The position numbers and the translations under genes are program-made. Source: Mesorhizobium neociceri (lineage in GTDB: Bacteria; Pseudomonadota; Alphaproteobacteria; Rhizobiales; Rhizobiaceae). From it: DNA of 64,000 nucleotides. The stretch's first letter is position 1. Every line of letters begins with the position of its first letter. Location: NCBI RefSeq assembly GCF_013520985.1, contig NZ_JACDTY010000025.1, forward strand, positions 1 through 64,000, given 5' to 3'. The notes beneath the pieces are model-generated. The model saw nothing but the letters and a program-made list of their open reading frames with translations, was not told where the DNA came from and did no database searches. Positions 49,544 through 60,407 of the stretch are shown piece by piece.

Positions 49544-50137
49544 TCAGTCGTCGTCCTCGACCAAAGCGCGGTCGCCACGGTCGAGGATCAGCGGGATGAT
49601 CAAATCCTCCTCGTCGGCAAGATGCCGCTTCAGCATGGCGATCAGCCGGCTGTTCTCGTCTGCATAGGCATCGGCAGCGAAGCGCTGTTTGTCCTCGCTC
49701 TCCTCAAGCGTGCGGATGAAGGCGTTCGCCGCCTCGGCGTTGCGCTCCAGTCCCTCATGGATGGTATGATGATCGGCGTCGAGAATCTCGAAGCCGCGTT
49801 TCAGGCCGGGCTCGGCCTTGGCGAAAGCCGGAAAGTATTGGTAGTCCTCGACATTGTGGTGGCCGTCGAGATTGCCGAGGAAATGGTTCAGCCGCGGCGC
49901 GAACCAGCGGGCGAAATCCGGCGCCGTCAGCCTGCCCTCGCGATAGTCGGCAATGCCGTTGGTGAGCATGCCGCCGAGTTCGCGGAACATGTCGTGCCGC
50001 TGCAGCCACATATTGGCCAGGCCATGGATGTTGGCGTGACCCTGCCAGTTTTCGCGCGGATATTTTTGCACCAGCCAGCGCAGATCGTCTGGCAGGCCGG
50101 CACGTTCAAGCAAGAGGGAATTGGCGGCTTCGCTCAA
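49544..50137 (-). CDS. Hemerythrin-domain protein
   Basis: A 197-aa protein with a hemerythrin-like four-helix bundle. Iron-ligand candidates: HANIHGLANMWLQRHDMFREL (about residues 34-55), LDGHHNVEDYQYFPAFAKAE (about residues 88-108), DADHHTIHEGLERN (about residues 118-131) and LKRHLADEEDLIIPLILD (about residues 168-185). Roles include oxygen or redox sensing or iron handling; not decidable here. It is convergent with the DedA gene with a 3-bp gap. Confidence 0.9.
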   Translation of the reverse strand: MSEAANSLLLERAGLPDDLRWLVQKYPRENWQGHANIHGLANMWLQRHDMFRELGGMLTNGIADYREGRLTAPDFARWFAPRLNHFLGNLDGHHNVEDYQYFPAFAKAEPGLKRGFEILDADHHTIHEGLERNAEAANAFIRTLEESEDKQRFAADAYADENSRLIAMLKRHLADEEDLIIPLILDRGDRALVEDDD

Positions 50138-50178
50138 CGTCAGTCTCCTTTAGTGACTGACAGATAGGAACGCTGGTT

Positions 50179-50547
50179 CTAGATCGGTAGTCCCGTGATG
50201 CGCTCGATAATGGCGATGCCCCAGACGCCGGCGACGATCACCACCGAAATCAGCACCGCCAGCGAGCCGCAATCCTTGGCGAGCTGGATATCGACGTTGA
50301 ATTCGCGGCTGAAGGCATCGCAGGCCGCTTCGATGCCGGTGTTCAGCACCTCGACCATGATCAAAAGCAGCACGGCGCCGATCAGCAGCGCATAGCTACG
50401 CCACGACACCGAGACGAACCAGCCGAGCGGCAGCGCCAGCACCAGCAGCATCAGTTCCTGCTGGAACGCCTTTTCGCTGGCGGCGAGCTTGCGAAAAGCC
50501 CGCACCGAATTGAAGAAAGCATCGATCAGCCGCTGCATGGCCCGCAT
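50179..50547 (-). CDS. dgkA: Diacylglycerol kinase
   Basis: DgkA phosphorylates diacylglycerol to phosphatidate in the inner membrane to recycle lipid. The 122-aa protein has three transmembrane helices and the catalytic signature EKAFQQELMLLVLALP (about residues 24-39), IMVEVLNTGIEAACD (about residues 60-74) and HxLAKDCGSLAVLIS (here QLAKDCGSLAVL, about residues 86-98). The length matches the E. coli enzyme (122 aa). The ATG at 50547 follows AAGGGG. Confidence 0.93.
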   Translation of the reverse strand: MRAMQRLIDAFFNSVRAFRKLAASEKAFQQELMLLVLALPLGWFVSVSWRSYALLIGAVLLLIMVEVLNTGIEAACDAFSREFNVDIQLAKDCGSLAVLISVVIVAGVWGIAIIERITGLPI

Positions 50548-50616
50548 CCCCTTCGAATCACCGGCAGGGGATAACGCAATGGCTGGATCAAGGGAATAAG
50601 GCAGCAGCGGCAAAAA

Positions 50617-51036
50617 TCACTCGTCCGCAACCTTGATCGCCGGCGTCGACTTCTCGAACCGCGGCAACCCATCGTCGATCGTGTAGTAGTCGCCCTTGTC
50701 GCTGACGAAGATATGGCATTCGCCCTCAAGCCCGGTCGGCGCATCGAACGCTCCGGCCAGAACCGAGACATAGGCATCCTGGCCCGGCTTCCAGAACAGC
50801 ACCGAGCCGCATGTCTTGCAAAAGCCGCGTTTGGCAAACGAAGACGCTTCGTACCAGGTGATGTTGTCCGTGCCGGTTATGGTGATGTCGCCATCGGCGA
50901 CATTGGTTGCGGCGTAAAAATGCCCGCTCTGCTTGCGGCATTGCGAGCAGTGGCAATAGATCACCCCGCGCAACGGCCCTTGCGTCTGGAAACGCACCGC
51001 CCCGCACAGGCACGATCCGCTGTGGTTATTGCTCAT
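50617..51036 (-). CDS. GFA-family zinc protein (second copy)
   Basis: A 139-aa GFA/Mss4-like protein. Cysteine pairs are in GSCLCGAVRF (about residues 7-16), YCHCSQCRKQSG (about residues 27-38) and FCKTCGSVLFWKPG (about residues 70-83). It is distinct from the GFA gene at 42445, with which it shares only the family motifs. The ATG at 51036 follows GGAGGG. The role is unknown; a second zinc-dependent small-molecule enzyme is possible. Confidence 0.9.
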   Translation of the reverse strand: MSNNHSGSCLCGAVRFQTQGPLRGVIYCHCSQCRKQSGHFYAATNVADGDITITGTDNITWYEASSFAKRGFCKTCGSVLFWKPGQDAYVSVLAGAFDAPTGLEGECHIFVSDKGDYYTIDDGLPRFEKSTPAIKVADE

Positions 51037-51379
51037 TCCCGCCCTCCGCCGGCCATCGTTCACGGCTTCGCCGCCACCGGAGAGGATTTCAGTTTTGCCG
51101 CAACCGGGCACCAGCAAATGCGACACGGAACGGGCGCGTTCGGACTTCACCTCAGGATGGTTGCAACACGCTGCTGCAGCCTGAGGTAGAAAAGTCGCAT
51201 TACCTTGCGGCACATTAAGGAAACTTTAGCGCCAGCGCATCTATGGTCGTTGCCAAGCGAAGGCCGCGATTGGGGACGTGTCTTTCGTAAGATGATCCGA
51301 AATACGGCTGGTTCTCCCCCGGTCGGCGACATCTCGCACGCGCAAGTCTGCGATGGTTCCCAGGGGTAGTGAAGAGAAC
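51037..51379. other. Intergenic region between divergent genes
   Basis: About 340 bases between the GFA gene and the diguanylate cyclase gene. It has one 8-bp inverted repeat (ACCTCAGG...CCTGAGGT, near 51150 and 51185) whose loop is long. Otherwise I see nothing but promoter-like AT steps. No gene is supported. Confidence 0.4.
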
Positions 51380-52450
51380 ATGCAGCCGGCAGCCGCCCAG
51401 ACCGACCGAAACAGCGACATTGCAACAGCTGTTGTGACGACCATGCGCCAGCTCGGCGTGCTTGGCCTGCCGCGCAATTACGAGATCTTCTACGAAGCGC
51501 TGAAAGGCACCAATCGCGAACTCAGCCTTGCCGTCGTCGCGCTCGGCAACCGGCCGACGCAGGACGATCTCGACCGCATCGGCCGCGCCTTCTTTGCTCA
51601 ACATCATGGTCCCGGCATTGTCGAGCAGGCGCGCGACGTGCTGGCCAGGGAGCTCGAGGACATCGCTTTGCTGCTGCGAAGCGAACGCAGCCATATCGAG
51701 AAATACGGCAAGATCCTCGACGAGACATCGAGTGGGCTGGCCAATCGCAGCCTGCTTTCACAGGATCTCTTGCAGAAGGTCGCCAGCGCCATGGCAATCG
51801 CCACCAATTCGACCCTCGACCATGGCAAGCAGGTTGCCAGCACGCTCAGCGACAAGACGGCGGAACTGGAGAGCGTCAAGTCGAAGCTTGAGGAGTATAA
51901 GCGGCTCGCCGACACCGACCCCTTGACCCATATCTGGAACCGCCGCGCCTTCGACAAGCAGATCACGGCGATTTACACCTCCAACAAGGGCATCCTGTTC
52001 AACGCGCTGATCCTTGCCGACATCGACCATTTCAAGGATGTCAACGATCGCTACGGCCACCCGGTCGGCGACAAGATCATCCAGATCGTCGCCGAAATCT
52101 TCCAGACCAGCATCCGCGAAGACATGTTCGTTGCCCGCACCGGCGGCGAGGAATTCGCGCTGATCATCGAGGGCGCCAGCGAGGATACAACCTACGAGAT
52201 CGCCGAACGCATCCGCGTGCTGATCGAGCAGACGCCGTTCACCAGCAGCCAGACCGGCACCAATTACGGCACCGTGACCGTTTCCATGGGCATCTGCATG
52301 GCTTCCGAGGCGGAAAGCCCGGAGGATCTCTACACCAAGGCAGACCGCGCGCTCTACCGTTCCAAGGTCGGCGGCCGCAACCGCGTCACCAGGCATTCGA
52401 CGATGGCCGGCCGTACCGGCAAGAACTGGCTGCTCTACAAGAAAGACTGA
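51380..52450 (+). CDS. GGDEF-domain diguanylate cyclase
   Basis: A 356-aa probable diguanylate cyclase producing cyclic di-GMP from GTP. The C-terminal GGDEF domain runs from TDPLTHIWNRRAFDKQI (about residue 178) to the end; the active-site loop is ARTGGEEFALIIEG (about residue 252). The inhibitory RxxD position is not canonical: the residue six before GG is Met rather than Asp, so product inhibition may be weak. The N-terminal 170 residues are helical with a coiled coil (SDKTAELESVKSKLEEYKRL) and no known sensor or membrane helix. The ATG at 51380 follows GAAGAG. Confidence 0.92.
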   Translation: MQPAAAQTDRNSDIATAVVTTMRQLGVLGLPRNYEIFYEALKGTNRELSLAVVALGNRPTQDDLDRIGRAFFAQHHGPGIVEQARDVLARELEDIALLLRSERSHIEKYGKILDETSSGLANRSLLSQDLLQKVASAMAIATNSTLDHGKQVASTLSDKTAELESVKSKLEEYKRLADTDPLTHIWNRRAFDKQITAIYTSNKGILFNALILADIDHFKDVNDRYGHPVGDKIIQIVAEIFQTSIREDMFVARTGGEEFALIIEGASEDTTYEIAERIRVLIEQTPFTSSQTGTNYGTVTVSMGICMASEAESPEDLYTKADRALYRSKVGGRNRVTRHSTMAGRTGKNWLLYKKD

Positions 52451-52462
52451 CGCTTCGGCGCC

Positions 52463-52578
52463 TAGAGCCGGATGATTTCAGGTCGAGTCGACCTGAAATC
52501 TGAATCCGTCTCTAAATCAAAGAGATAGAGCATGATGTCGTCCGAAAACCGCTTCACACTTTTCGGCATCATGCTCTA
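52463..52578. repeat. Compound palindromic intergenic repeat (RIME-like), family A copy 2
   Basis: TAGAGCCGGATGATTTCAGG begins the element. An 11-bp stem in its middle (GATTTCAGGTC/GACCTGAAATC) is followed by TAGAGCATGATG...CATCATGCTCTA around the shared core CGAAAACCGCTTCACAC. Order and sequence follow the copy at 40078, with some drift in the first stem's right arm. Confidence 0.85.
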
Positions 52579-52619
52579 GCCAATTCGCTGGCCTAGCCAA
52601 ATTTATCGGATACCACCTC

Positions 52620-52659
52620 TTTCCATATGAATTTTCGTGGACTATATTTTCCATGGAAA
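52620..52659 (+). promoter_or_regulatory. Probable operator of the Xre/RES toxin-antitoxin pair
   Basis: A 12-bp perfect palindrome TTTCCATGGAAA (52648-52659) lies just before the ribosome site of the antitoxin gene. The half-site TTTCCAT also occurs at 52620-52626, with TATGAA partly completing a second palindrome. Autoregulation by the antitoxin is usual for such pairs. Confidence 0.6.
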
Positions 52660-52669
52660 GAGAGACGCC

Positions 52670-53053
52670 ATGCCTGTTACACAATCCAACGCTGCCGCCA
52701 AGGCGGCCGAAAATGCGGTTTTGACCAAAGCCACGCTGCGTGCCGCCGAACTCCTGGATATAACCTCCAGGATGCTGGCGTCGATCATCGGCGTCTCGGA
52801 AGCAACGGTTTCGCGCATGCGTAGGCAGGAATTCCTGCTGGAGCGCGGCACCAAGCCGTTCGAGCTCGCGGTGTTGTTCGTGCGGCTGTTCCGCTCGCTC
52901 GACGCCATTGTCGGCGGTGACGAGACGATCGCCCGGGCATGGCTGAAGAACGCCAACACGGCGTTCGACGGCAGCCCGCTTGAAAAGATCCTCACCATTA
53001 CCGGGCTTGTCGATGTCATTGCCTATCTGGACTCCCGACGCGCTCTCGTCTGA
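52670..53053 (+). CDS. MbcA/ParS/Xre-type antitoxin
   Basis: A 127-aa antitoxin of the RES-Xre family (DUF2384-type). The N-terminal part has a helix-turn-helix (AELLDITSRMLASIIGVSEATVSRMRR, about residues 26-52). The C-terminal part has the typical AVLFVRLFRSLDAIVGGDETIARAWLKNANTAFDGSPLEKI elements (LFRSLDAIVGGD, WLKNANTAF). It should block the RES toxin and repress the operon. The ATG at 52670 follows AGAGAG. It overlaps the toxin gene by 41 bases. Confidence 0.9.
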   Translation: MPVTQSNAAAKAAENAVLTKATLRAAELLDITSRMLASIIGVSEATVSRMRRQEFLLERGTKPFELAVLFVRLFRSLDAIVGGDETIARAWLKNANTAFDGSPLEKILTITGLVDVIAYLDSRRALV

Positions 53054-53783
53054 AGCCGTTCGGCTCGACGGCAAATACTGGCGCATGGTCGAGGCGCAGC
53101 ACCGCGTCTCGACGCTGAAAGTCGTCGACACGCTGGACGAACAGGCGCTGCTCGAGGATCTGATCGAGGAGACCAAGCCGCAGATTCCGCTCGAGTGCCG
53201 GCATCTCCACTATCTCCTGGCAACGCCCTTCCGCTACGGGTCCATCTATCCCTACGGCTCGCGCTTCCGCCGCGCCGGCCGCACTCTGGGCGTCTACTAC
53301 GCGGCGGAGACGATCATGACGGCGGTCGCCGAAATGGCCTTCTACCGCTTGCTGTTCTTTGCCGATTCGCCTGACACGCCGTGGCCCCACGACGCCGCCG
53401 AATACACCGCCTTCGCCGCCGCGATCCGCACCGAGAAGGCAGTCGACCTGACGCGGCCGCCACTCGACCGCGATGAGGCTGAGTGGACACACACGACTGA
53501 CTATGCCGCCTGCCAGGGGATTGCCGATGCCGCCCGCGAGGCCGGGCTGGAAGCGATCCGCTACCGCTCGGCGCGCGATCCGAAGGGCGCCAATATAGCG
53601 CTCCTGACATGCCGCGGCTTTGCCAAGGCCAAGCCGTTGGAGCCGCACACCTGGCGCATCCGGCTCGGCTCGTTCGGCATCCAGGCCATCTGTGAATTTC
53701 CGGAAAGGCGCATCGAGTTTTCCAGAACCGCCTTCGCCAATGATCCCCGGCTCAACGGATTGCGCTGGGAACGCGGCCGCTGA
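53013..53783 (+). CDS. RES-domain toxin
   Basis: A 256-aa RES toxin. The RES fold is named after conserved Arg, Glu and Ser; candidates are Arg in ATPFRYGSIYPYGSRFRRAG (about residue 70), Glu in YYAAETIMTAVAEMAFYR (about residues 98-110) and Ser in RYRSARDPKGANIALL (about residue 190). Toxins of this family degrade NAD+ by phosphorolysis or ADP-ribosylate targets, stopping growth unless the cognate Xre antitoxin is present. The ATG at 53013 lies inside the antitoxin gene, so it is translationally coupled. The length is close to other members. Confidence 0.88.
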   Translation: MSLPIWTPDALSSEAVRLDGKYWRMVEAQHRVSTLKVVDTLDEQALLEDLIEETKPQIPLECRHLHYLLATPFRYGSIYPYGSRFRRAGRTLGVYYAAETIMTAVAEMAFYRLLFFADSPDTPWPHDAAEYTAFAAAIRTEKAVDLTRPPLDRDEAEWTHTTDYAACQGIADAAREAGLEAIRYRSARDPKGANIALLTCRGFAKAKPLEPHTWRIRLGSFGIQAICEFPERRIEFSRTAFANDPRLNGLRWERGR

Positions 53784-53800
53784 CCCCCCAAAGAAAAAGA

Positions 53801-53816
53801 ACCGGACTTCGCCGGT
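53801..53816 (+). terminator. Short hairpin after the RES toxin gene
   Basis: A 5-bp stem ACCGG/CCGGT with a 6-nt ACTTCG loop lies 18 bases after the toxin stop, followed by GCTTTCCTCATTT. It is a modest intrinsic terminator candidate. Confidence 0.45.
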
Positions 53817-53844
53817 GCTTTCCTCATTTCAACCTAAAAAAGGT

Positions 53845-55218
53845 TCAACCGTTGGCCGCCTGCTTGTGCTGCATCGGATGGCTCTTCTTGAGCAGGTCGG
53901 AGACCAGGAATGCCAGCTCGATCGCCTGATCGGCGTTGAGGCGCGGGTCGCAATGGGTGTGGTAGCGGTCCTGCAGCTCTTCGGCGGTGATGGCGCGGGC
54001 GCCGCCGGTGCATTCGGTGACGTTCTTGCCGGTCATCTCGACATGGATGCCGCCGGGATGCGTGCCTTCGGCGCGATGCACCTCGAAGAAGGTCTGCACT
54101 TCCTTGAGGATGCGGTCGAACGGCCGCGTCTTGTAGCCGGCGGCCTCGATCGTGTTGCCGTGCATCGGGTCGGATGACCAGACGACGCTGCGGCCTTCCT
54201 TCTGCACCGCGCGCACCAGCTTCGGCAAATGGTCGGCGACCTTGTCGGAGCCGAAGCGGGCGATCAGCGTCAGCCGGCCCGGCTCGTTCTCCGGGTTGAG
54301 CAGGTCGATCAGTTCCAGCAAGCCGTCCGGCGTCAGCGACGGACCACATTTGAGGCCGAGCGGGTTCTTGATGCCGCGGCAGTATTCGACATGCGCATGG
54401 TCGGGCTGGCGGGTGCGGTCGCCAATCCAGATCATGTGACCCGAGGTCGCGTACCAGTCGCCCGAGGTCGAGTCGACGCGGGTCAGCGCCTCTTCATAGC
54501 CGAGCAGCAGCGCCTCGTGGCTGGTGTAGAAATCGGTCTCGCGCAGCGCATAGTTGGTCTCGGAGGTGATACCGACGGCCTTCATGAAGTCCATCGTCTC
54601 GGTGATGCGGTTGGCGAGCATGCCATACTTCTCGCCCTGCGGGCTGTCGGAGACGAAACCAAGCATCCAGCGATGCACGTTCTCCAAACTGGCATAGCCG
54701 CCCTGGGCGAAAGCGCGCAACAGGTTGAGCGTCGCCGCCGACTGGCGATAGGCCATTTCCTGGCGGGCGGGATCCGGAATGCGCGATTTGGGATCGAACT
54801 CGATGCCGTTGATGATGTCGCCGCGATAGCTCGGCAGCGTCACCTCGCCCTTGGTCTCGTTGTCGGACGAGCGCGGCTTGGCGAACTGGCCGGCAACGCG
54901 GCCGACCTTCACCACCGGCTGCGCGCCGGCAAAGGTCAGCACCACCGACATCTGCAGGAAGACGCGGAAGAAGTCGCGGATATTGTCCGCGCCATGCTCG
55001 GCGAAACTCTCGGCGCAATCGCCACCCTGGAGAAGGAATGCGTCACCGGCAGCGACAGCCGCAAGCTGCTTCTTCAGCTTGCGCGCCTCACCTGCAAAAA
55101 CCAGCGGCGGAAAGGTGGCGAGCTGGGCTTCCGTGTTCTTCAGCGCGGCAAGATCCGGATAGGCAGGAACCTGCTTGATCGGCTTTGCTCTCCAAGAATT
55201 CGGCGACCATTTCGTCAT
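53845..55218 (-). CDS. Class II 3-deoxy-7-phosphoheptulonate synthase (DAHP synthase)
   Basis: This enzyme condenses PEP with erythrose-4-phosphate to DAHP, the first step of the shikimate pathway. The 457-aa protein is of the plant-like class II (AroA-II) family: FLLQGGDCAESFAEH (metal Cys, about residue 67), AKPRSSDNETKGEVTLPSYRGD, VRAVQKEGRSVVWSSDPMHGNTI (His-containing metal loop) and ITAEELQDRYHTHCDPRLNADQA. No regulatory domain is attached. The ATG at 55218 is used; the upstream codons to 55296 lack a ribosome site. Confidence 0.95.
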   Translation of the reverse strand: MTKWSPNSWRAKPIKQVPAYPDLAALKNTEAQLATFPPLVFAGEARKLKKQLAAVAAGDAFLLQGGDCAESFAEHGADNIRDFFRVFLQMSVVLTFAGAQPVVKVGRVAGQFAKPRSSDNETKGEVTLPSYRGDIINGIEFDPKSRIPDPARQEMAYRQSAATLNLLRAFAQGGYASLENVHRWMLGFVSDSPQGEKYGMLANRITETMDFMKAVGITSETNYALRETDFYTSHEALLLGYEEALTRVDSTSGDWYATSGHMIWIGDRTRQPDHAHVEYCRGIKNPLGLKCGPSLTPDGLLELIDLLNPENEPGRLTLIARFGSDKVADHLPKLVRAVQKEGRSVVWSSDPMHGNTIEAAGYKTRPFDRILKEVQTFFEVHRAEGTHPGGIHVEMTGKNVTECTGGARAITAEELQDRYHTHCDPRLNADQAIELAFLVSDLLKKSHPMQHKQAANG

Positions 55219-55354
55219 CGCTGCACCCAAACGCTCTTTCCAGCGGTGCTTTTGCCCGCCATTCCCGCCCCATATGGGGTTCGCGGCTCCATACACGAAG
55301 CCGATTTCCTATTCTAGACCGGAATTTAAGCGCTGGCGAATGATGGCCGGCGGC

Positions 55355-55789
55355 TCACTCTGCCGTCTGCGACAAAGCGAGATAGAAAAAGCCCAGCCCC
55401 AGCAGCAGACATGACGGACTGTAGAACCAGCTGTCATAGCTGGCAAAACGCGTGGTCCTGACCCGCTTGAACAGCCCGAAATACTGGGACCAGCTCAAAG
55501 CCCTCGCGGTGAAGATGATCGCCCACAAGATGATCCCGGCCTTGAGCAAGGATTGCGACAATGGCAGGTGAACCGCGCCGGCGAAGCCAAGAACCAGCAG
55601 CAGCACCAGCACCAGAATCAACCCTACCGCCATCGCCCCAAAGGCCGTCTCCTTGATGGCGGGAGTGCCGTCCTCGCGCCGCGGCAACGCGACGCCGGCG
55701 CCGATGCGCCCACCGAACCCCCAATATAGATGGAAGCCGGCTCCAAGCAGCAGAATGGCCGAACAAAGAGCGACGACCAGTGTCGTCAT
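55355..55789 (-). CDS. DUF3995 membrane protein
   Basis: A 144-aa membrane protein with four predicted helices (LVVALCSAILLLGAGFHLYWGFGG, AFGAMAVGLILVLVLLLVLGF, LKAGIILWAIIFTARAL and LLLGLGFFYLALS). The N-terminal FHLYWGFGGRIG is the hallmark of DUF3995. The function is unknown. It begins two bases after the stop of the DUF962 gene, so the pair is probably one transcript and functionally linked. Confidence 0.85.
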   Translation of the reverse strand: MTTLVVALCSAILLLGAGFHLYWGFGGRIGAGVALPRREDGTPAIKETAFGAMAVGLILVLVLLLVLGFAGAVHLPLSQSLLKAGIILWAIIFTARALSWSQYFGLFKRVRTTRFASYDSWFYSPSCLLLGLGFFYLALSQTAE

Positions 55790-55791
55790 GC

Positions 55792-56124
55792 CTATCGGGC
55801 AACGTCGTTCAATCGCCTGAGCTGGCGACCGAGCCCACCCGTCAGATCGAGTGCAAGCATGCGCAGCAAGGCGATGGCGCTCCACAGCGGCCGATCCGCG
55901 AACGGCTTATTGCTGTTGTGATCGAGGAAAGGGTGGGTGAGAAAAGCCGCGACATAGAAGAACGGAATGATGACCAGGAAAGCCCACCAGACGACCAGGA
56001 AAGATGCCGCAATCCCGGCGATCGGAGCGAAAAACAGGCCGAGATAGTGGATAAACCGGGTCGAAGGTTTTGAATGGCCGGCGAGATAACCGAGCCAGTA
56101 TTCATCGAAGGTCTGCGGGTTCAT
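55792..56124 (-). CDS. DUF962/Mpo1-like membrane protein
   Basis: A 110-aa membrane protein with two or three helices. The DUF962 (Mpo1-like) signature is near the N-terminus: EYWLGYLAGHSKPSTRFIHYLG with the conserved HS...R...HYLG residues, and a later THPFLDHNSNKPF. The yeast relative Mpo1 is a dioxygenase that shortens 2-hydroxy fatty acids using iron bound by histidines; the bacterial role is not known. It is followed immediately by the DUF3995 gene. Confidence 0.88.
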   Translation of the reverse strand: MNPQTFDEYWLGYLAGHSKPSTRFIHYLGLFFAPIAGIAASFLVVWWAFLVIIPFFYVAAFLTHPFLDHNSNKPFADRPLWSAIALLRMLALDLTGGLGRQLRRLNDVAR

Positions 56125-56232
56125 GGATTTCCCCGTTCAGCGATGAGTTGCGGCATCATCTGATCCCTTCGGCCAAAGTATCTCAATGGCTCCAATCGTC
56201 GCAGACCCGGAAGCGATCTTGCTAAGCGGAAT

Positions 56233-59730
<3,498 letters not shown>

Positions 59731-59751
59731 GATTGCACGGTCTTGGTTGTC

Positions 59752-59795
59752 GCAATTCCGGACGGAAAACCGCTTCACACTTTTCCTGGAATTGC
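59752..59795. repeat. Short palindromic repeat sharing the family A core
   Basis: GCAATTCC (59752-59759) and GGAATTGC (59788-59795) form an 8-bp stem around AAAACCGCTTCACAC-type sequence, the core also found inside the elements at 40078 and 52463. It lies between sdhE and mfd. Confidence 0.75.
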
Positions 59796-59801
59796 TTGTG
59801 T

Positions 59802-60089
59802 TTAGAATGTCGTGGTCCGGCGCGATGCCAGGATCTTTTGCAGGACGGCACAGTCGATATCCCCGGGAACCGGGCGTTCGCCGGTGACCATGGGCAGGAA
59901 TTCGGTGTCGGGAATGTCGAGGAGCCTTTCATATTGGTCGATTTCATCGCCGGTCAAGGCGCCGATCTCTTTGTCGGCAAAGGTGCCGAGAATAAGGTCC
60001 ATCTCGCGCATGCCGCGATGCCAAGAGCGGAACAGCAGCTTGCGGCGGCGGACATCCAGCCCCTCGCTTGATCGATTCGTCCCGGTCAT
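59802..60089 (-). CDS. sdhE: FAD assembly factor SdhE (succinate dehydrogenase assembly factor 2)
   Basis: SdhE helps attach FAD to the flavoprotein subunit of succinate dehydrogenase. The 95-aa protein has the family marks RRRKLLFRSWHRGMREMDLILG (RGxxExD-type motif RGMREMD, about residues 25-31), a FADKEIGAL helix and DxEF(L)PMVTGERP-type ending. The ATG at 60089 has GAGG upstream. In many alphaproteobacteria sdhE sits between recG and mfd; here it is divergent from recG and precedes mfd. Confidence 0.92.
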   Translation of the reverse strand: MTGTNRSSEGLDVRRRKLLFRSWHRGMREMDLILGTFADKEIGALTGDEIDQYERLLDIPDTEFLPMVTGERPVPGDIDCAVLQKILASRRTTTF

Positions 60090-60407
60090 CGTGCCGCATC
60101 CTCGCTTGGTGCGGCGCATATAGCGTGGATAGAGGGCGGTGTCAGCCTTGCAACAGGCCGGTGGGCGGCTAAACATCCCGGGTGTGAAGAACATTGCTGA
60201 CAGCATCGGCGCGAGCACCCCCCTCTGGCCTGCCGGCCATCTCCCCCTCAAGGGGGGAGATCGGATGGCACGACTGCTTTCGCCAATTTCCAACGTTGCA
60301 AGGCGGTCGGCGAGGTCAAAACTGCTAATCTCCCCCCTTGAGGGGGAGATGGCCGGCAGGCCAGAGGGGGGTACGACTGGGCGCCCACATAGCGCGGTCT
60401 CTTACAG
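60090..60407. other. Intergenic region with large inverted repeat
   Basis: About 320 bases between divergent sdhE and recG. Nearly half is occupied by a perfect 45-bp inverted repeat with a 66-bp spacer (60217-60372), listed separately. The rest must contain both promoters; I cannot place them confidently. Confidence 0.5.
60217..60372. repeat. Perfect 45-bp inverted repeat with 66-bp spacer
   Basis: The left arm is 60217-60261 and the right arm 60328-60372; the two are exact reverse complements. Each arm begins ACCCCCCTCTGGCCTGCC (left arm) and carries its own CTCCCCCT/AGGGGGAG hairpin. It lies between sdhE and recG and looks like a mobile intergenic palindrome. Confidence 0.9.
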
